DNA of 51,220 bases from Acidobacteriota bacterium (lineage in GTDB: Bacteria > Acidobacteriota > Aminicenantia > UBA2199). The stretch is taken from NCBI GenBank assembly GCA_025456205.1, contig JALOLA010000023.1, positions 1-51,220 of the forward strand. The letters are read 5' to 3'. Positions 6,963-15,245 of this stretch are shown one piece after another; positions within the stretch are counted from its first letter, which is position 1; the number at the start of each line of letters is the position of its first letter. A program made the translations under genes and the position numbers. The notes beneath the pieces are model-generated. The model was not told the origin of the DNA, made no database searches, and was given only the letters and a program-made list of their open reading frames with translations.

Positions 6963-8023
6963 GAATCGCACTCGTCGCCGCTCTCCAGCAGCGAAGCTGA
7001 ACGGAATTGCAGCCGGCCGATCGCCCGCTCCACATTGACTGGCAAGAAAGAAAAGAGCAATGCCGCCAAAGAAGCCAGCTTGACGGCCAGCAGCGGCGGG
7101 TACGGCCACAGCCGCAATTTTTCAGCCGCCAGGCAGCGGCGGAAGGAAAGGCGGGCGGCGCGCCGCTGGCCGCGCAGCAGCCGCAGGCGCCCCTCGGTCA
7201 GCAGGGCCCGGACGCTCTCCAGGGCCCAGGAGCGCCCCATGCGCCGGCGCAGGCCCGGGAGGCGCGGGACACCGTCGCCGGGCAGGGAGGCGAAGGCCAG
7301 GCGCCGCTCGGCCGCCGTCAGTTCCACGATGCGGTTGAGGCTTTGCGAATCGCGATGGCGGCGGTAATATCCCAGGACGCTCGCCGAGCCGAAAAACGGG
7401 CCCTGGCCGGCCAGCGCCAGGAAGGTGGGGTGGTCGACCAGGCCCAGGCCGGGCTCCTGCCGGAACCCGCCGATCTTTTCCAGCGCCAGGCGGCGGACCA
7501 TCACGGTCACCGGATGGATGTAGCACGGCCGCAGCAGCAGCGGCAGCAGGGCCTGGCCGCGGAAATTCCGGAAATAGGGCCGGCAATAAGCGGGCAGGCC
7601 CGCCTGGGTTTGCCCCAGTTTTTTTCCTGAAGGGGAAAGCAGCAGCGACCGGCCGTATCCCATGACGACCTGCGGATCGCCGGCCAGTTCCCGCCATTGC
7701 CGGGCCAGTTTGTCCGGCGGCCAGGCATCATCGCCTTCCAGGATGGCGATCCATTCGCCGGCGCCGGCCGCGGCTCCCTGGTTATACGTGTCGGCGAGCC
7801 GCATGATCCCCCAATTCGTCTCATGGCGGATCAGGCGGATGCGGCTGTCCCGGCGGGCATAGCCCTGAACGATTTCGGCGGTGCGGTCCCGCGAGGCGTC
7901 GTCGACGACCACCATCTCCCAGGAGCTGAAATCCTGGGCCAGGACCGAATCCAGGCAGGCGGCGATGAAGCGCTCGTGGTCGCAGGTGGGGGTGACGATG
8001 GAGACCAGCACGGAGGATTTCAA
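6959..8023 (-). CDS. Glycosyltransferase family 2
   Basis: 354 residues. The GT-A domain begins VSIVTPTCDHERFIAACLDSVLAQDFSSWEMVVVDDASRDRT and carries the acidic metal motif in ILEGDDAW. The C-terminal about 100 residues are basic, then hydrophobic (LLAVKLASLAALLFSFLP), suggesting peripheral membrane attachment. I start at a TTG (8023-8021) that overlaps the upstream TGA as TTGA. It gives the short MKSSVLVSIVTPT N-terminus expected of the family and follows the pattern of overlaps in this operon. A GTG five codons or so downstream is an alternative. Any longer start would run through the 3' end of the upstream gene. Likely extends the island's glycan. Confidence 0.9.
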   Translation of the reverse strand: MKSSVLVSIVTPTCDHERFIAACLDSVLAQDFSSWEMVVVDDASRDRTAEIVQGYARRDSRIRLIRHETNWGIMRLADTYNQGAAAGAGEWIAILEGDDAWPPDKLARQWRELAGDPQVVMGYGRSLLLSPSGKKLGQTQAGLPAYCRPYFRNFRGQALLPLLLRPCYIHPVTVMVRRLALEKIGGFRQEPGLGLVDHPTFLALAGQGPFFGSASVLGYYRRHRDSQSLNRIVELTAAERRLAFASLPGDGVPRLPGLRRRMGRSWALESVRALLTEGRLRLLRGQRRAARLSFRRCLAAEKLRLWPYPPLLAVKLASLAALLFSFLPVNVERAIGRLQFRSASLLESGDECDS

Positions 8024-9843
8024 CGGATGTACCCCAGCGAACGCAGGATGTCCAGGGTTTCGGCGGGCAGGGCCTGCGGCCGCCCCGGAACGGCGTCCGT
8101 CGCCTTCCCGAGGAAGGCCTGCAGGCGGGCATCGAGTCTCGCCGCGAGCCGCGGCAGCCGGGTCGCCAGGTCCAGCCTTTCCCCCGGGTCGCCGGCCAGG
8201 CGGAACAGCTGCCGGGCGGGGAAAACCGGGGGCGGGGCGGCGAAGAAGCGCGGGCCGCTGTCGGCCAGGGGGAACTGGCGGACCAGTTTGTACCCATCCT
8301 GGACCAGCGCCGCCTGGGCGGGAATGCGCGACCAGCTCCGGCAAGCCAGGTTCGCCGCAAAAACGGGCTCCGGCCGCGGCGGACCGCCGCGCAATTCGCC
8401 GAGCAGGGAGCGGCCGCCCAGCCCCGGCGCGGCGTTGATGTTGAAATAGTCCAGCACGCTCGGCAGGACGTCGACCAGGCTGACCGCCCCGGCGAAGCTG
8501 CGCCCGGCGTAGTGGCCGCCGGGGAACTTCACCAGCAGCGGAACGCGGACCTGGCTGTTGAACAGGTCGGTGCCATGGGCCCAGGAGCCGTGCTCCAGGA
8601 ATTCTTCCCCGTGGTCGGCGAGCAGGATGATCATGGAGCGTTCGTACAGGCCGTTGCGCTTGAGAAAGGAGATGAACCCCCCGAAGCGGCGGTCGAACTC
8701 CATGACCTCCGCGTCGTACAGGGCGACGGCGTCAGCGCGGCGCCGCTCGTCGCCGCCGCGGAAAATCCCGCTGATGCCGCCGAGGTCCTTTTCAAAATCA
8801 AAGGCGCGGGGTCCGCCCGGGCGGCCCGTCCGCTCCAGCAGTTCCCGGGGGGGGCGATAAGGCAAATGGACCTGGTAAGTGTGCAAAAAGTAAAAGGCGG
8901 CCGGGAAACGGCTTTCCAGAAGGTGTTTCTCCGTCCGCGCGAAAAGCCGGGCGGCCGAGTCGGGGTTCAGGTGGTCGTCGGGCGCCTCCAGGTAGAGGTC
9001 GAAGCCGCGATAGAACCCGAAGGGCGCCGCCAGGTTGATCCCGCCGCTGAAACCGCAGGTGATGAACGAAGCGGAGAGCCGCTCCACCAGGAATTCCTTC
9101 CCCAGCGCCAGGGGGAAGGCCTGGACCACTGGCTCCGCCCCCGCCGCCGCCGCTTCCTCATTCTGCACGCGGAAAGTGACGCGGTGCTCGGCCTCATGAA
9201 GAGAGGTGAAGAGGGACATGTGGGAGGGCAGGGTCCATGGCGAGTTGGCGAAGGCCCAGCGGAACAGGACGCAATCGCGGCGGAATTGCGTGACTGCGGG
9301 CGCTGTGGTCCGCGGGTAGCCGTACAGCTCCAGGTGATCGGCTCCCAGGTTGTCGGCCGAGATCAGGAATATGTTCCGGCGCTCGGCCGCGGCGAGCAGC
9401 GGGTAGAGAAGCGGCCGGGAAAAAACGCCGCCGGGGTCGGCCTCGAGGATCAGCCGGTCCCCCCTGGCCAGCCGGATGTCGGCGCCCAGGGAGCGGAGGC
9501 CGGGGCCCACGGCGAATTCCTTTTCCAGGAAGACGCCGCCATCGCCCCCGCCATGGCAAACGCGAAGCAGTACTCGCCCGCCGGCCGGGGACCAGAAATG
9601 CAGGTCCAGGCGGCAGAGGCCGCGCAGGGGGCTGACCAGCCGCAAGCCTCGCCCTTTTCGACCGTAGCGGAAGGAAAGGCCCGGTCTCTGGAAATAGGCC
9701 TCGCCGCTCCCGTCGCGGGGCAGCTGGGCCACGGGCCTGGCGGCGGGGATCTCCAGGCGACTGAAGACGGCCTGCTGCCGCTGGCACGAGCCCGCCCCGG
9801 CGAGCAGCAGCAGCCACAGGACCGCCCCCCGGAATTGCCTCAT
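8020..9843 (-). CDS. Sulfatase-fold (alkaline phosphatase superfamily) lipoprotein
   Basis: 607 residues. The N-terminus (hydrophobic run, then GAGSC) looks like a lipoprotein signal, so the enzyme is probably periplasmic or outer-membrane bound. Residues about 25-170 form an all-beta, jelly-roll-like domain. The sulfatase core follows: FLISADNLGADHLELYGYPRTTAP carries the first metal aspartate, NSPWTLPSHMSLFTSL the nucleophile loop, and ILLADHGEEFLEHGSWAHGT the metal aspartate and histidines. The nucleophile position reads T-L-P-S-H instead of C/S-x-P-x-R, so it lacks the formylglycine site. A phosphotransferase or phosphodiesterase role, as in phosphoethanolamine transferases with a catalytic Thr, is as plausible as sulfate ester hydrolysis. 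Its overlap with methyltransferase and GT2 genes places it in glycan maturation. Confidence 0.85.
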   Translation of the reverse strand: MRQFRGAVLWLLLLAGAGSCQRQQAVFSRLEIPAARPVAQLPRDGSGEAYFQRPGLSFRYGRKGRGLRLVSPLRGLCRLDLHFWSPAGGRVLLRVCHGGGDGGVFLEKEFAVGPGLRSLGADIRLARGDRLILEADPGGVFSRPLLYPLLAAAERRNIFLISADNLGADHLELYGYPRTTAPAVTQFRRDCVLFRWAFANSPWTLPSHMSLFTSLHEAEHRVTFRVQNEEAAAAGAEPVVQAFPLALGKEFLVERLSASFITCGFSGGINLAAPFGFYRGFDLYLEAPDDHLNPDSAARLFARTEKHLLESRFPAAFYFLHTYQVHLPYRPPRELLERTGRPGGPRAFDFEKDLGGISGIFRGGDERRRADAVALYDAEVMEFDRRFGGFISFLKRNGLYERSMIILLADHGEEFLEHGSWAHGTDLFNSQVRVPLLVKFPGGHYAGRSFAGAVSLVDVLPSVLDYFNINAAPGLGGRSLLGELRGGPPRPEPVFAANLACRSWSRIPAQAALVQDGYKLVRQFPLADSGPRFFAAPPPVFPARQLFRLAGDPGERLDLATRLPRLAARLDARLQAFLGKATDAVPGRPQALPAETLDILRSLGYIR

Positions 9844-10508
9844 TCCCCCTCCTTTTTGCGGCCGATCATGTCGAGCTGGACCGGAGGGAACAGGTAGTCG
9901 TAGGGCAGGGCGCGACGCGCCCAGCCCGACCTTCCCAGCAGCCCAGACACGGCGCGGTAAACCGGCCCGCGCGGCCGGCCGGACCGGTTCAGGGCGCGGC
10001 CCAGGCGCGGCGGTCCGTCCGTTAACGGATAGAAGACATCCGCGGTCTGGGAATGATAGGCGCAGCACTCCGGGAAAAAATCGATCCCGGGAAAAAGCAG
10101 GCGGACGGCCTCGGGCGTGAAACGCCAGTAGTCGGAAGGATAGGAGTGGATCTCCCAGGCGAAGGGGACCGATACATAGAGAACCCCCCCGGGCTCCAGC
10201 AGCCGCTGTATGTTCTCCGCCATCAAAAACGGCTGGCGGCAGTGCTCCAGGACGCTCAGGCAGAAGACAGTGGCGAATGGCGCAGGCAGCAGGCGGCAGA
10301 GCAGCGAAAAATCCGTGGCCAGGTCCAGGACCTTGTCCACCCCGGGCCCGGCCTCCATGTCGACGCCGAGGTAATCGCCGGCACGACCCGTGAATTCCTG
10401 CCTGAAGGAGACCGTGTGCCCGCATTCCCGGCTGCCGATCTCCAGGCAGGGCGGGCGGAACAGCCGGCGATGCCGCATGCCGAACCGCAACTGGTTCCAG
10501 TCGCCCAT
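9840..10508 (-). CDS. SAM-dependent methyltransferase (type 11-like)
   Basis: 222 residues, class I Rossmann methyltransferase. Motif I is degenerate (CLEIGSRECGH). The acidic residue that ends strand 2 is in DYLGVDMEAGPGVD, and motif IV/post-I reads FATVFCLSVLEHCRQPFLMAENIQRLLEPGGVLYVSVPF. The following HSYPSDYWRFTPEAV stretch is common in methyltransferases of polysaccharide clusters. It probably O-methylates a sugar of the island's glycan. The ATG overlaps the preceding GT9 stop as TGATG, and its own TGA overlaps the start of the sulfatase-fold gene as ATGA, so translation is coupled on both sides. Confidence 0.88.
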   Translation of the reverse strand: MGDWNQLRFGMRHRRLFRPPCLEIGSRECGHTVSFRQEFTGRAGDYLGVDMEAGPGVDKVLDLATDFSLLCRLLPAPFATVFCLSVLEHCRQPFLMAENIQRLLEPGGVLYVSVPFAWEIHSYPSDYWRFTPEAVRLLFPGIDFFPECCAYHSQTADVFYPLTDGPPRLGRALNRSGRPRGPVYRAVSGLLGRSGWARRALPYDYLFPPVQLDMIGRKKEGE

Positions 10509-11689
10509 CAGTGCCCCGCGCCCGCGGGGGCTGCGCTTCGCTGCTCCAGGTCGCCGATGGCGCGGCGCACGTCGGCGGGCGTAATGGCGGACAGGCAGAG
10601 CGGGCGGCGGCACGTCGGCCAGGACCCTTCGTAGGGCTTGCTGCAGGGCGAACAGGCCAGGTCCCCGCCCTTGTACAGCGCCAGGCTGGAATCATTGAGC
10701 GGCGAGTAGCGCCGGGGGACCTCCGGCCCGAAAAGGCCCAGGGTGGGGAGCCCCGCCGCCGCGGCGACATGCATGGGGCCGCCGTCATTGGCGACAAAGA
10801 ATTTCAATCGCGGCATCAGGGCGAACAGCTGCATCATCGTCAGCCGGCCGGCGGCGTTGACAAAACGCGGGGACCGGGAGCCGATCGCAGCGGCGATGCT
10901 CGCGACGGCCTCCTGCTCGCCGTCGCCGCCCACGGCGATGACCGCATAGCCGCGGTGGATCAGGTCGCCGCATATCTCCGCCCAGCCGCTGAACGGCCAG
11001 CGCTTGGCCGGGATGGCGCCGCTGGCATGGATGCCCACGAGCGGGGCGGTGGCGCAGCCCGCCCCGCGCAAAAAAGCGGAAACGGCATCGATGTCCGCGC
11101 TGGAATAGGCAGGGGGCTGCAGGCGCAGCGGTTGCGGGCGGCGGATGCCGAACGGCTGCAGCAGGTCGAAAAAGCATGCCGCCATGTGCTCCGAACCGCT
11201 GAAGGGGACCAGGTGGGTGTACATGCGGTTCTTGTTGCGCTTCCTGCGGTTCCGGTTCTCGAAACCGATGCGCATGGCCGCCGGAGAAACGTAGCCCAGG
11301 ATCGCCGAAAAATGGGCGGACTGCGTCAGGTCGATGCAGGCATCGACCTGGAGGTTGCGGATGCGGCGGAGAAGGGAGAAGATCCGCGGCGATCTCCAGA
11401 CCCGCTGAAAATCGACGACCAGCAGGTCATCGATGCATTTCTGCCGCGCCAGCCAGTCCCGGTTCGCCGGCCCGGTGACGAAGGTGATCCGGGTTCCGCT
11501 CTCCTTGAGCGCCTGCATCATGGGCATGGCCAGGATGATGTCGCCGATTCCCCTCAGTTTCACCAGCAGCACATGGTCCGGCGGGGACGCGGGCGCGTTT
11601 TTTTCCGGGGCGCGTCTGCCGGATGCCAGCAGGCGGCAGGCGGGGCCGCAGATCCGGTCGTCCAGCCAGGACAAGCTCTCGAAGCGCAT
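10508..11689 (-). CDS. Glycosyltransferase family 9 (heptosyltransferase-like)
   Basis: 393 residues. The GT9 signature is clear: KLRGIGDIILAMPMMQAL (residues 44-61), an internal VGIHASGAIPAKRWPFSGWAEIC, and the donor-site FVANDGGPMHVAAAAGLPTLGLFGP. GT9 enzymes add heptose or related sugars during lipopolysaccharide core synthesis at the inner face of the inner membrane. Specificity cannot be read from sequence. The cysteine-rich C-terminal part (LACSPCSKPYEGSWPTC) is usual for the family. It lies 26 nt downstream of the flippase gene in the same operon, and supports an outer membrane with LPS-like glycans. Confidence 0.92.
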   Translation of the reverse strand: MRFESLSWLDDRICGPACRLLASGRRAPEKNAPASPPDHVLLVKLRGIGDIILAMPMMQALKESGTRITFVTGPANRDWLARQKCIDDLLVVDFQRVWRSPRIFSLLRRIRNLQVDACIDLTQSAHFSAILGYVSPAAMRIGFENRNRRKRNKNRMYTHLVPFSGSEHMAACFFDLLQPFGIRRPQPLRLQPPAYSSADIDAVSAFLRGAGCATAPLVGIHASGAIPAKRWPFSGWAEICGDLIHRGYAVIAVGGDGEQEAVASIAAAIGSRSPRFVNAAGRLTMMQLFALMPRLKFFVANDGGPMHVAAAAGLPTLGLFGPEVPRRYSPLNDSSLALYKGGDLACSPCSKPYEGSWPTCRRPLCLSAITPADVRRAIGDLEQRSAAPAGAGH

Positions 11690-11715
11690 GTTTTTTCCCG
11701 CTCAGGGCACCCGGA

Positions 11716-13071
11716 TTATATTTCACGCCGGCGGCGGCCGTCAAACCCGGCGTCGTTCCGGCGGAGCTCGCCGCCGGCGCGCCAGGCCATGACCAGCAGC
11801 TGCAGCGCCAGGCAGAGGACCACGGCCGCCGGCGCAGCGCCCAGCCCCCAGGCCGGAACCAGACGGCCGCTCAGCCCCGGCAGGATGAGCAGCAGCAGCG
11901 CGGCCGCCAGCAGCTGGGCGCGGGTGGCGTTGCAGGCGTTGAGGAACATTTGCAGCGCCTGGATCAGGGTGGCGAAAAGCAGCCACAACCCCAGCAGCAG
12001 GAGGACCTGGGCGGGCAGGGCGATGGCCTTTCCGCTCACCAGCCGCGCGAGTCGCGGAGCCAGCAGCGCCCCGCCGCAGCCGGCGGCGATGGACAGCCCC
12101 GCGGCAGCGGCCAACGAAACGCGCAGCCGCCGGCGGATGCCGGTCCAATCCCCGGCGGCCCGCTGGGCGGCGTAGGCCGGCCACAGCGGCTGCAGGACCT
12201 CCCCGAAGCCGACCAGCGCGACCGCATAGATCTTCACGTATACATCCAGTCCGCCGGCGGCGCCGTAGCCCAGGCGCCGCGAAGTCAGGAATGTCAGGCT
12301 TTGCAGCAGGAAAGCCAGGGCAAAGCCCAGCAGCGAGAACGAGACGCTGTCGGCCAGCAGCGGGCGGAAAACGGGCCAGGCCTCGGAGAGGGGGACGAAG
12401 CGCCAGCGCCAGCGTCGTGACTTCAGGAAAATGAGGAAGCAGGCCAGGTAGGTCAGGGTCCAGGCCGTGAAGGGGGCGAGCAGCAGCGGCAGCCGCCGGG
12501 AGCCGCCCAGGAACAGCAGGGCCATGGCCAGGCTGCCCGCCGTGGCCAGCGGGCTCAGGGCGGCGACGGCGACGTTCTGCCTATAGGCGCGCAGGCCGAA
12601 GGCGGCCAGCACGAAGGGCATGCCGGCCGCCTGGATGAGCAAGGCGGCGAGAAAGCCGGCGCGGGCCAGGGGGAACAGGGCGGGGTCGGCGCGGCCCAGC
12701 ACGGCCGGCCAGGGTATCCACGGCGACAGGAGCAGGAGCAGTCCGCCGCTTCCCCAGCAGAAGACGGCGCTGACGCTGAAGACGGCGAGAAAGAGGCGGG
12801 AATTGCGCCGGTCCCAGTCGCCTGGGCCTGCCGCCACCGCCATCTCGTTGCACAGGCGGGCGCCGATCCCGGACGTGACCATGGCCAGCGAACCGATGAT
12901 GCCCAGCGAGGCCCAGACCCCGTATTCGGCCAGGGACAGGCTGCGGGCCAGGAGGGCGACCAGGGCGAAGGCCAGCGCGACCTGCAGCAGGCGCAGCAGG
13001 CCGCCCAGGGAAGCCTCGACCAGGAGGGTCCGGTCGGCGGCGGCGGCGCGGGCGAGAGGTGACCGCTTCAT
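11716..13071 (-). CDS. Oligosaccharide flippase (Wzx/MATE-like, MOP superfamily)
   Basis: 451 residues with about 12-14 hydrophobic segments. The N-terminal start (LLRLLQVALAFALVALLARSLSLAEYGVWASLGIIGSLAMVTSGIGARLCNEMA) is typical of polysaccharide biosynthesis Wzx proteins. It would flip undecaprenyl-linked oligosaccharide across the inner membrane. An in-frame ATG also exists at 13080, but it sits inside a near-perfect promoter -10 box. With that promoter the transcript would begin about at the ATG at 13071, which I therefore choose; the message would be leaderless. First gene of the six-gene minus-strand glycan operon, divergent from the radical SAM gene. Confidence 0.85.
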   Translation of the reverse strand: MKRSPLARAAAADRTLLVEASLGGLLRLLQVALAFALVALLARSLSLAEYGVWASLGIIGSLAMVTSGIGARLCNEMAVAAGPGDWDRRNSRLFLAVFSVSAVFCWGSGGLLLLLSPWIPWPAVLGRADPALFPLARAGFLAALLIQAAGMPFVLAAFGLRAYRQNVAVAALSPLATAGSLAMALLFLGGSRRLPLLLAPFTAWTLTYLACFLIFLKSRRWRWRFVPLSEAWPVFRPLLADSVSFSLLGFALAFLLQSLTFLTSRRLGYGAAGGLDVYVKIYAVALVGFGEVLQPLWPAYAAQRAAGDWTGIRRRLRVSLAAAAGLSIAAGCGGALLAPRLARLVSGKAIALPAQVLLLLGLWLLFATLIQALQMFLNACNATRAQLLAAALLLLILPGLSGRLVPAWGLGAAPAAVVLCLALQLLVMAWRAGGELRRNDAGFDGRRRREI

Positions 13072-13078
13072 GGGCGCC

Positions 13079-13107
13079 ATTATAGCGAAGGGGAACGTCC
13101 CTGGCAA
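13079..13107 (-). promoter_or_regulatory. Promoter of the glycan operon, probably giving a leaderless mRNA
   Basis: Minus-strand TTGCCA (13107-13102), a 17-nt spacer and a perfect TATAAT (13084-13079). A start 6-8 nt downstream falls at or next to the ATG at 13071. No Shine-Dalgarno is visible. Confidence 0.65.
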
Positions 13108-13129
13108 ACGCCCCGCGCCCGGGCGCCGA

Positions 13130-13158
13130 TTGCGCCGGGCGGACGACTGGGATAGAAT
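13130..13158 (+). promoter_or_regulatory. Divergent promoter of the radical SAM-GT2 operon
   Basis: TTGCGC (13130-13135), a 17-nt spacer and TAGAAT (13153-13158). The predicted start near 13165 leaves a leader of only about 11 nt before the ATG at 13176. The two -35 boxes face away from a shared 22-nt centre. Confidence 0.5.
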
Positions 13159-13175
13159 GGGAGCGGCCTGCGAAA

Positions 13176-14216
13176 ATGAAGCGACTGAAGGACCTGATTT
13201 TTTTCGTGACCCGGCGCTGCAACCTGCGTTGCCGGACATGCTTCTACGCCGGAGAGATCGACCGCGACCCGGCGGAAGCGGAATTGACCCTGGCCGAGAT
13301 CGACAAGGTCGCCGCCGGTTTACCGAGGCTGGATTCCCTGCTGGTCTCGGGCGGCGAGCCCTTTCTCCGCGAAGACCTGGTGGAGATCTGCGCCATTTTT
13401 CAGCGCCGCTGCCGCATTGCCGCCATCCACCTTCCCAGCAACGGCCTGCTGTCTGAGCGCGTCCTGGCCGGCAGCGCCGAGATCCTGCGCCGCCTGCCCG
13501 GCCTGCGCCTGACGCTTTCCCTGCCCCTGGACGGCCTGGAATCCGTCCACGACGGCATCAAAGGTGCGGCCGGCAGCTTCCGCGGCACGATCGCGACCGC
13601 GCGCGCCCTGGCGCCGCTGCGGAAAAAATTCCCCGCCCTGCGGGTCTATATCATCACGGTGGCGGCGCGGGAAAACCTGGCCGACGTCCTGCCGCTGGCC
13701 GAATGGATCAGGCGCGACCTCGATGTGGACGGCCACGGCCCTTCGCCGCTGCGCGGCCGTCCCCGCGACCCGGGGCTGCGCCCGCCGCGGGCCGATGAAT
13801 GGCGGGAACTGGCCGCTGCGCTGCTGCCCTACCACCGCCACTGGCTGGAGCGGAGCGGGCGCTCCCGCCTGCACAATGCCCTGGCCTTCCACCGCGTCCG
13901 CTACCTGTACGGACTGTACGCCCGCGTGCTCGCCGGCGGCGGGCTGCCCTTCGCCTGCCCGGCGGGCGAGCGCATCGCCGTGCTCGAGCCCGACGGCGGC
14001 GTGCGCCTATGCGAGCTGTCCCCGGTGGTGGGCAATGTCCGCGCTGCCGCGTACGACCTCCGGGCGATCCTGCGCGGGCCGGAGGCGGAGCGGGAACTCC
14101 GGGCGCGCCGCTCCTGCTCCTGCACCCATGCCTGCTTCCTCGAGCGCGGCATCCGTTCCAGCCCCGGCGCCCTGGCCCGCTCCTTGCTCGGGCGAAGGGA
14201 GCCGCTCCATGGCTGA
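13176..14216 (+). CDS. Radical SAM protein with SPASM-like C-terminus
   Basis: 346 residues. The [4Fe-4S] site is C15-N-L-R-C19-R-T-C22, followed by the SAM-binding GGEP (59-62). The C-terminal third has further cysteines (FACPAGER, RLCELSP, CSCTHAC) that resemble a SPASM or twitch auxiliary cluster. Such proteins perform radical chemistry on peptides, sugars or cofactors; the substrate is unknown. Its neighbour GT2 overlaps it by 8 nt, and it diverges from the glycan operon, so a role in modifying a sugar, lipid carrier or small peptide of the same pathway is a reasonable guess. Homologues annotated MoaA/PqqE-like would be easy false calls; nothing here supports either pathway. Confidence 0.9.
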   Translation: MKRLKDLIFFVTRRCNLRCRTCFYAGEIDRDPAEAELTLAEIDKVAAGLPRLDSLLVSGGEPFLREDLVEICAIFQRRCRIAAIHLPSNGLLSERVLAGSAEILRRLPGLRLTLSLPLDGLESVHDGIKGAAGSFRGTIATARALAPLRKKFPALRVYIITVAARENLADVLPLAEWIRRDLDVDGHGPSPLRGRPRDPGLRPPRADEWRELAAALLPYHRHWLERSGRSRLHNALAFHRVRYLYGLYARVLAGGGLPFACPAGERIAVLEPDGGVRLCELSPVVGNVRAAAYDLRAILRGPEAERELRARRSCSCTHACFLERGIRSSPGALARSLLGRREPLHG

Positions 14217-15096
14217 GCCCATTCCCGGCGCGGGCGCGAGCCACCCGGCCGTCGCCGTGATCGTCCTGGCCCGGGACGAAGCCGAACGGATCGACCGCTG
14301 CCTGGACGCGATCCTGGGCCAGAGCCATCCGCCCGGGCGCGTGGTGGTTGTCGACCACGGGTCCCGTGACGGCACGGCGGAGCGGGTGCGGGCGCGCCGG
14401 GACGGGCGCATTCTCCTCGTCGGCGCCGACCCCCGGCAGGGGATCGCCGCGGCGCGCAACGCCGGCATCCGCGCGACCGCTGCCGGCGTGATCTTCTTCA
14501 CCGACGCCGACTGCGCGCCCCAGCGCCGCTGGCTGGAGGAGGGGCTGGACGCACTGCGCGACCCCTCCCTGGCCGGGGTCGAGGGGACCACCTATTACGA
14601 GGCGCCGACGCCCACCACCATCCGCGACAGCAACACCCACCAGTTCGGCCCCGGTGGCTACATGACCTGCAACATCGCCTACCGCCGGGAGGCGCTGGAC
14701 GAGGCAGGCGGGTTCGACCCCCGTTTCCGCTGCGGCCATGAGGACCGCGAGCTGGCCTTCCGCGTGCGCCGGCTCCGGACGATCGGCTTCCGGCCGGGGA
14801 TGGTCGTCGCCCACCAGCGCAAGCGCCACACCGTGCGCGGTCTGTGGCGGCTGGCCCGCCGCGCCCAGGACCTGGTGCTGTTCTTCAAGCTGCACGGCCG
14901 GCAGGCGCCCTGCCTGGGACCGGTCCTCTACCCGGGCCGGCTGCTCACGATCTTCCTGCCCCCGCTCCTCCTGGTCAAGGAGAGCATACGCTCCCCGCGC
15001 GACCTCGGCTTCGCGGCCGCCTTCTACCTCTATGCCCTTCTCGAGCGGCTGTTCATCTGGAAGGCGGCCATGGAACGGCGGATCTTCATCCTCTGA
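14209..15096 (+). CDS. Glycosyltransferase family 2 (second copy)
   Basis: 295 residues. The GT-A core reads VAVIVLARDEAERIDRCLDAILGQSHPPGRVVVVDHGSRDGT, with the DAD metal motif at 99-101 (FFTDADCAPQRRW) and the GG.D.RF.CGHEDRELAFR acceptor region that is common in GT2. Two C-terminal hydrophobic stretches (LTIFLPPLLLV and FAAAFYLYALLERLFIW) suggest membrane association. The ATG at 14209 lies within the last codons of the radical SAM gene and overlaps its TGA. The pair is divergent from the main glycan operon and probably contributes to the same product. Confidence 0.92.
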   Translation: MAEPIPGAGASHPAVAVIVLARDEAERIDRCLDAILGQSHPPGRVVVVDHGSRDGTAERVRARRDGRILLVGADPRQGIAAARNAGIRATAAGVIFFTDADCAPQRRWLEEGLDALRDPSLAGVEGTTYYEAPTPTTIRDSNTHQFGPGGYMTCNIAYRREALDEAGGFDPRFRCGHEDRELAFRVRRLRTIGFRPGMVVAHQRKRHTVRGLWRLARRAQDLVLFFKLHGRQAPCLGPVLYPGRLLTIFLPPLLLVKESIRSPRDLGFAAAFYLYALLERLFIWKAAMERRIFIL

Positions 15097-15133
15097 AATC
15101 CGGCGGCCCGGCAAATCATCTTTTAAGGCAGTA

Positions 15134-15154
15134 AATATTGATTTAATCAATATT
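15134..15154. promoter_or_regulatory. Perfect palindrome upstream of the DUF2089 operon
   Basis: AATATTGATT, T, AATCAATATT: perfect 10-nt arms around one base, about 55 nt upstream of the -35 box. In an AT-rich stretch that is otherwise unusual for this genome. It is either an operator (perhaps for the HTH protein encoded next) or the stem of a weak terminator for the GT2 gene. I favour an operator because no GC stem is present. Confidence 0.5.
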
Positions 15155-15189
15155 ATTATTAAAATATATTTATTTTATTAATTTTATTA

Positions 15190-15218
15190 TTGACATTTAT
15201 CATTTATTACGCTATAAA
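15190..15218 (+). promoter_or_regulatory. Strong sigma-70-type promoter of the DUF2089 operon
   Basis: TTGACA (15190-15195), 17 nt, TATAAA (15213-15218). The start is predicted near 15225. An AAGGAGGT Shine-Dalgarno (15232-15239) sits 6 nt before the ATG at 15246. This is the best consensus promoter plus ribosome site in the window. Confidence 0.75.
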
Positions 15219-15245
15219 AATTAATAATATCAAGGAGGTGCCGGC

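Noticed and set aside
9844-10797. 925-codon ORF that would fuse the sulfatase-fold enzyme to 300 upstream residues
   Set aside because: The extra residues are the wrong frame of the methyltransferase and GT9 genes; the lipoprotein signal starts at 9843.
13072-13239. Flippase starts at 13080 or upstream of it, to 13239
   Set aside because: The ATG at 13080 lies in the -10 box; the longer version is antisense to the radical SAM gene and its promoter.
15134-15154. Palindrome as intrinsic terminator of the second GT2 gene
   Set aside because: The stem is all A/T except two pairs, and it lies closer to the next promoter; the operator reading is preferred, though not proven.
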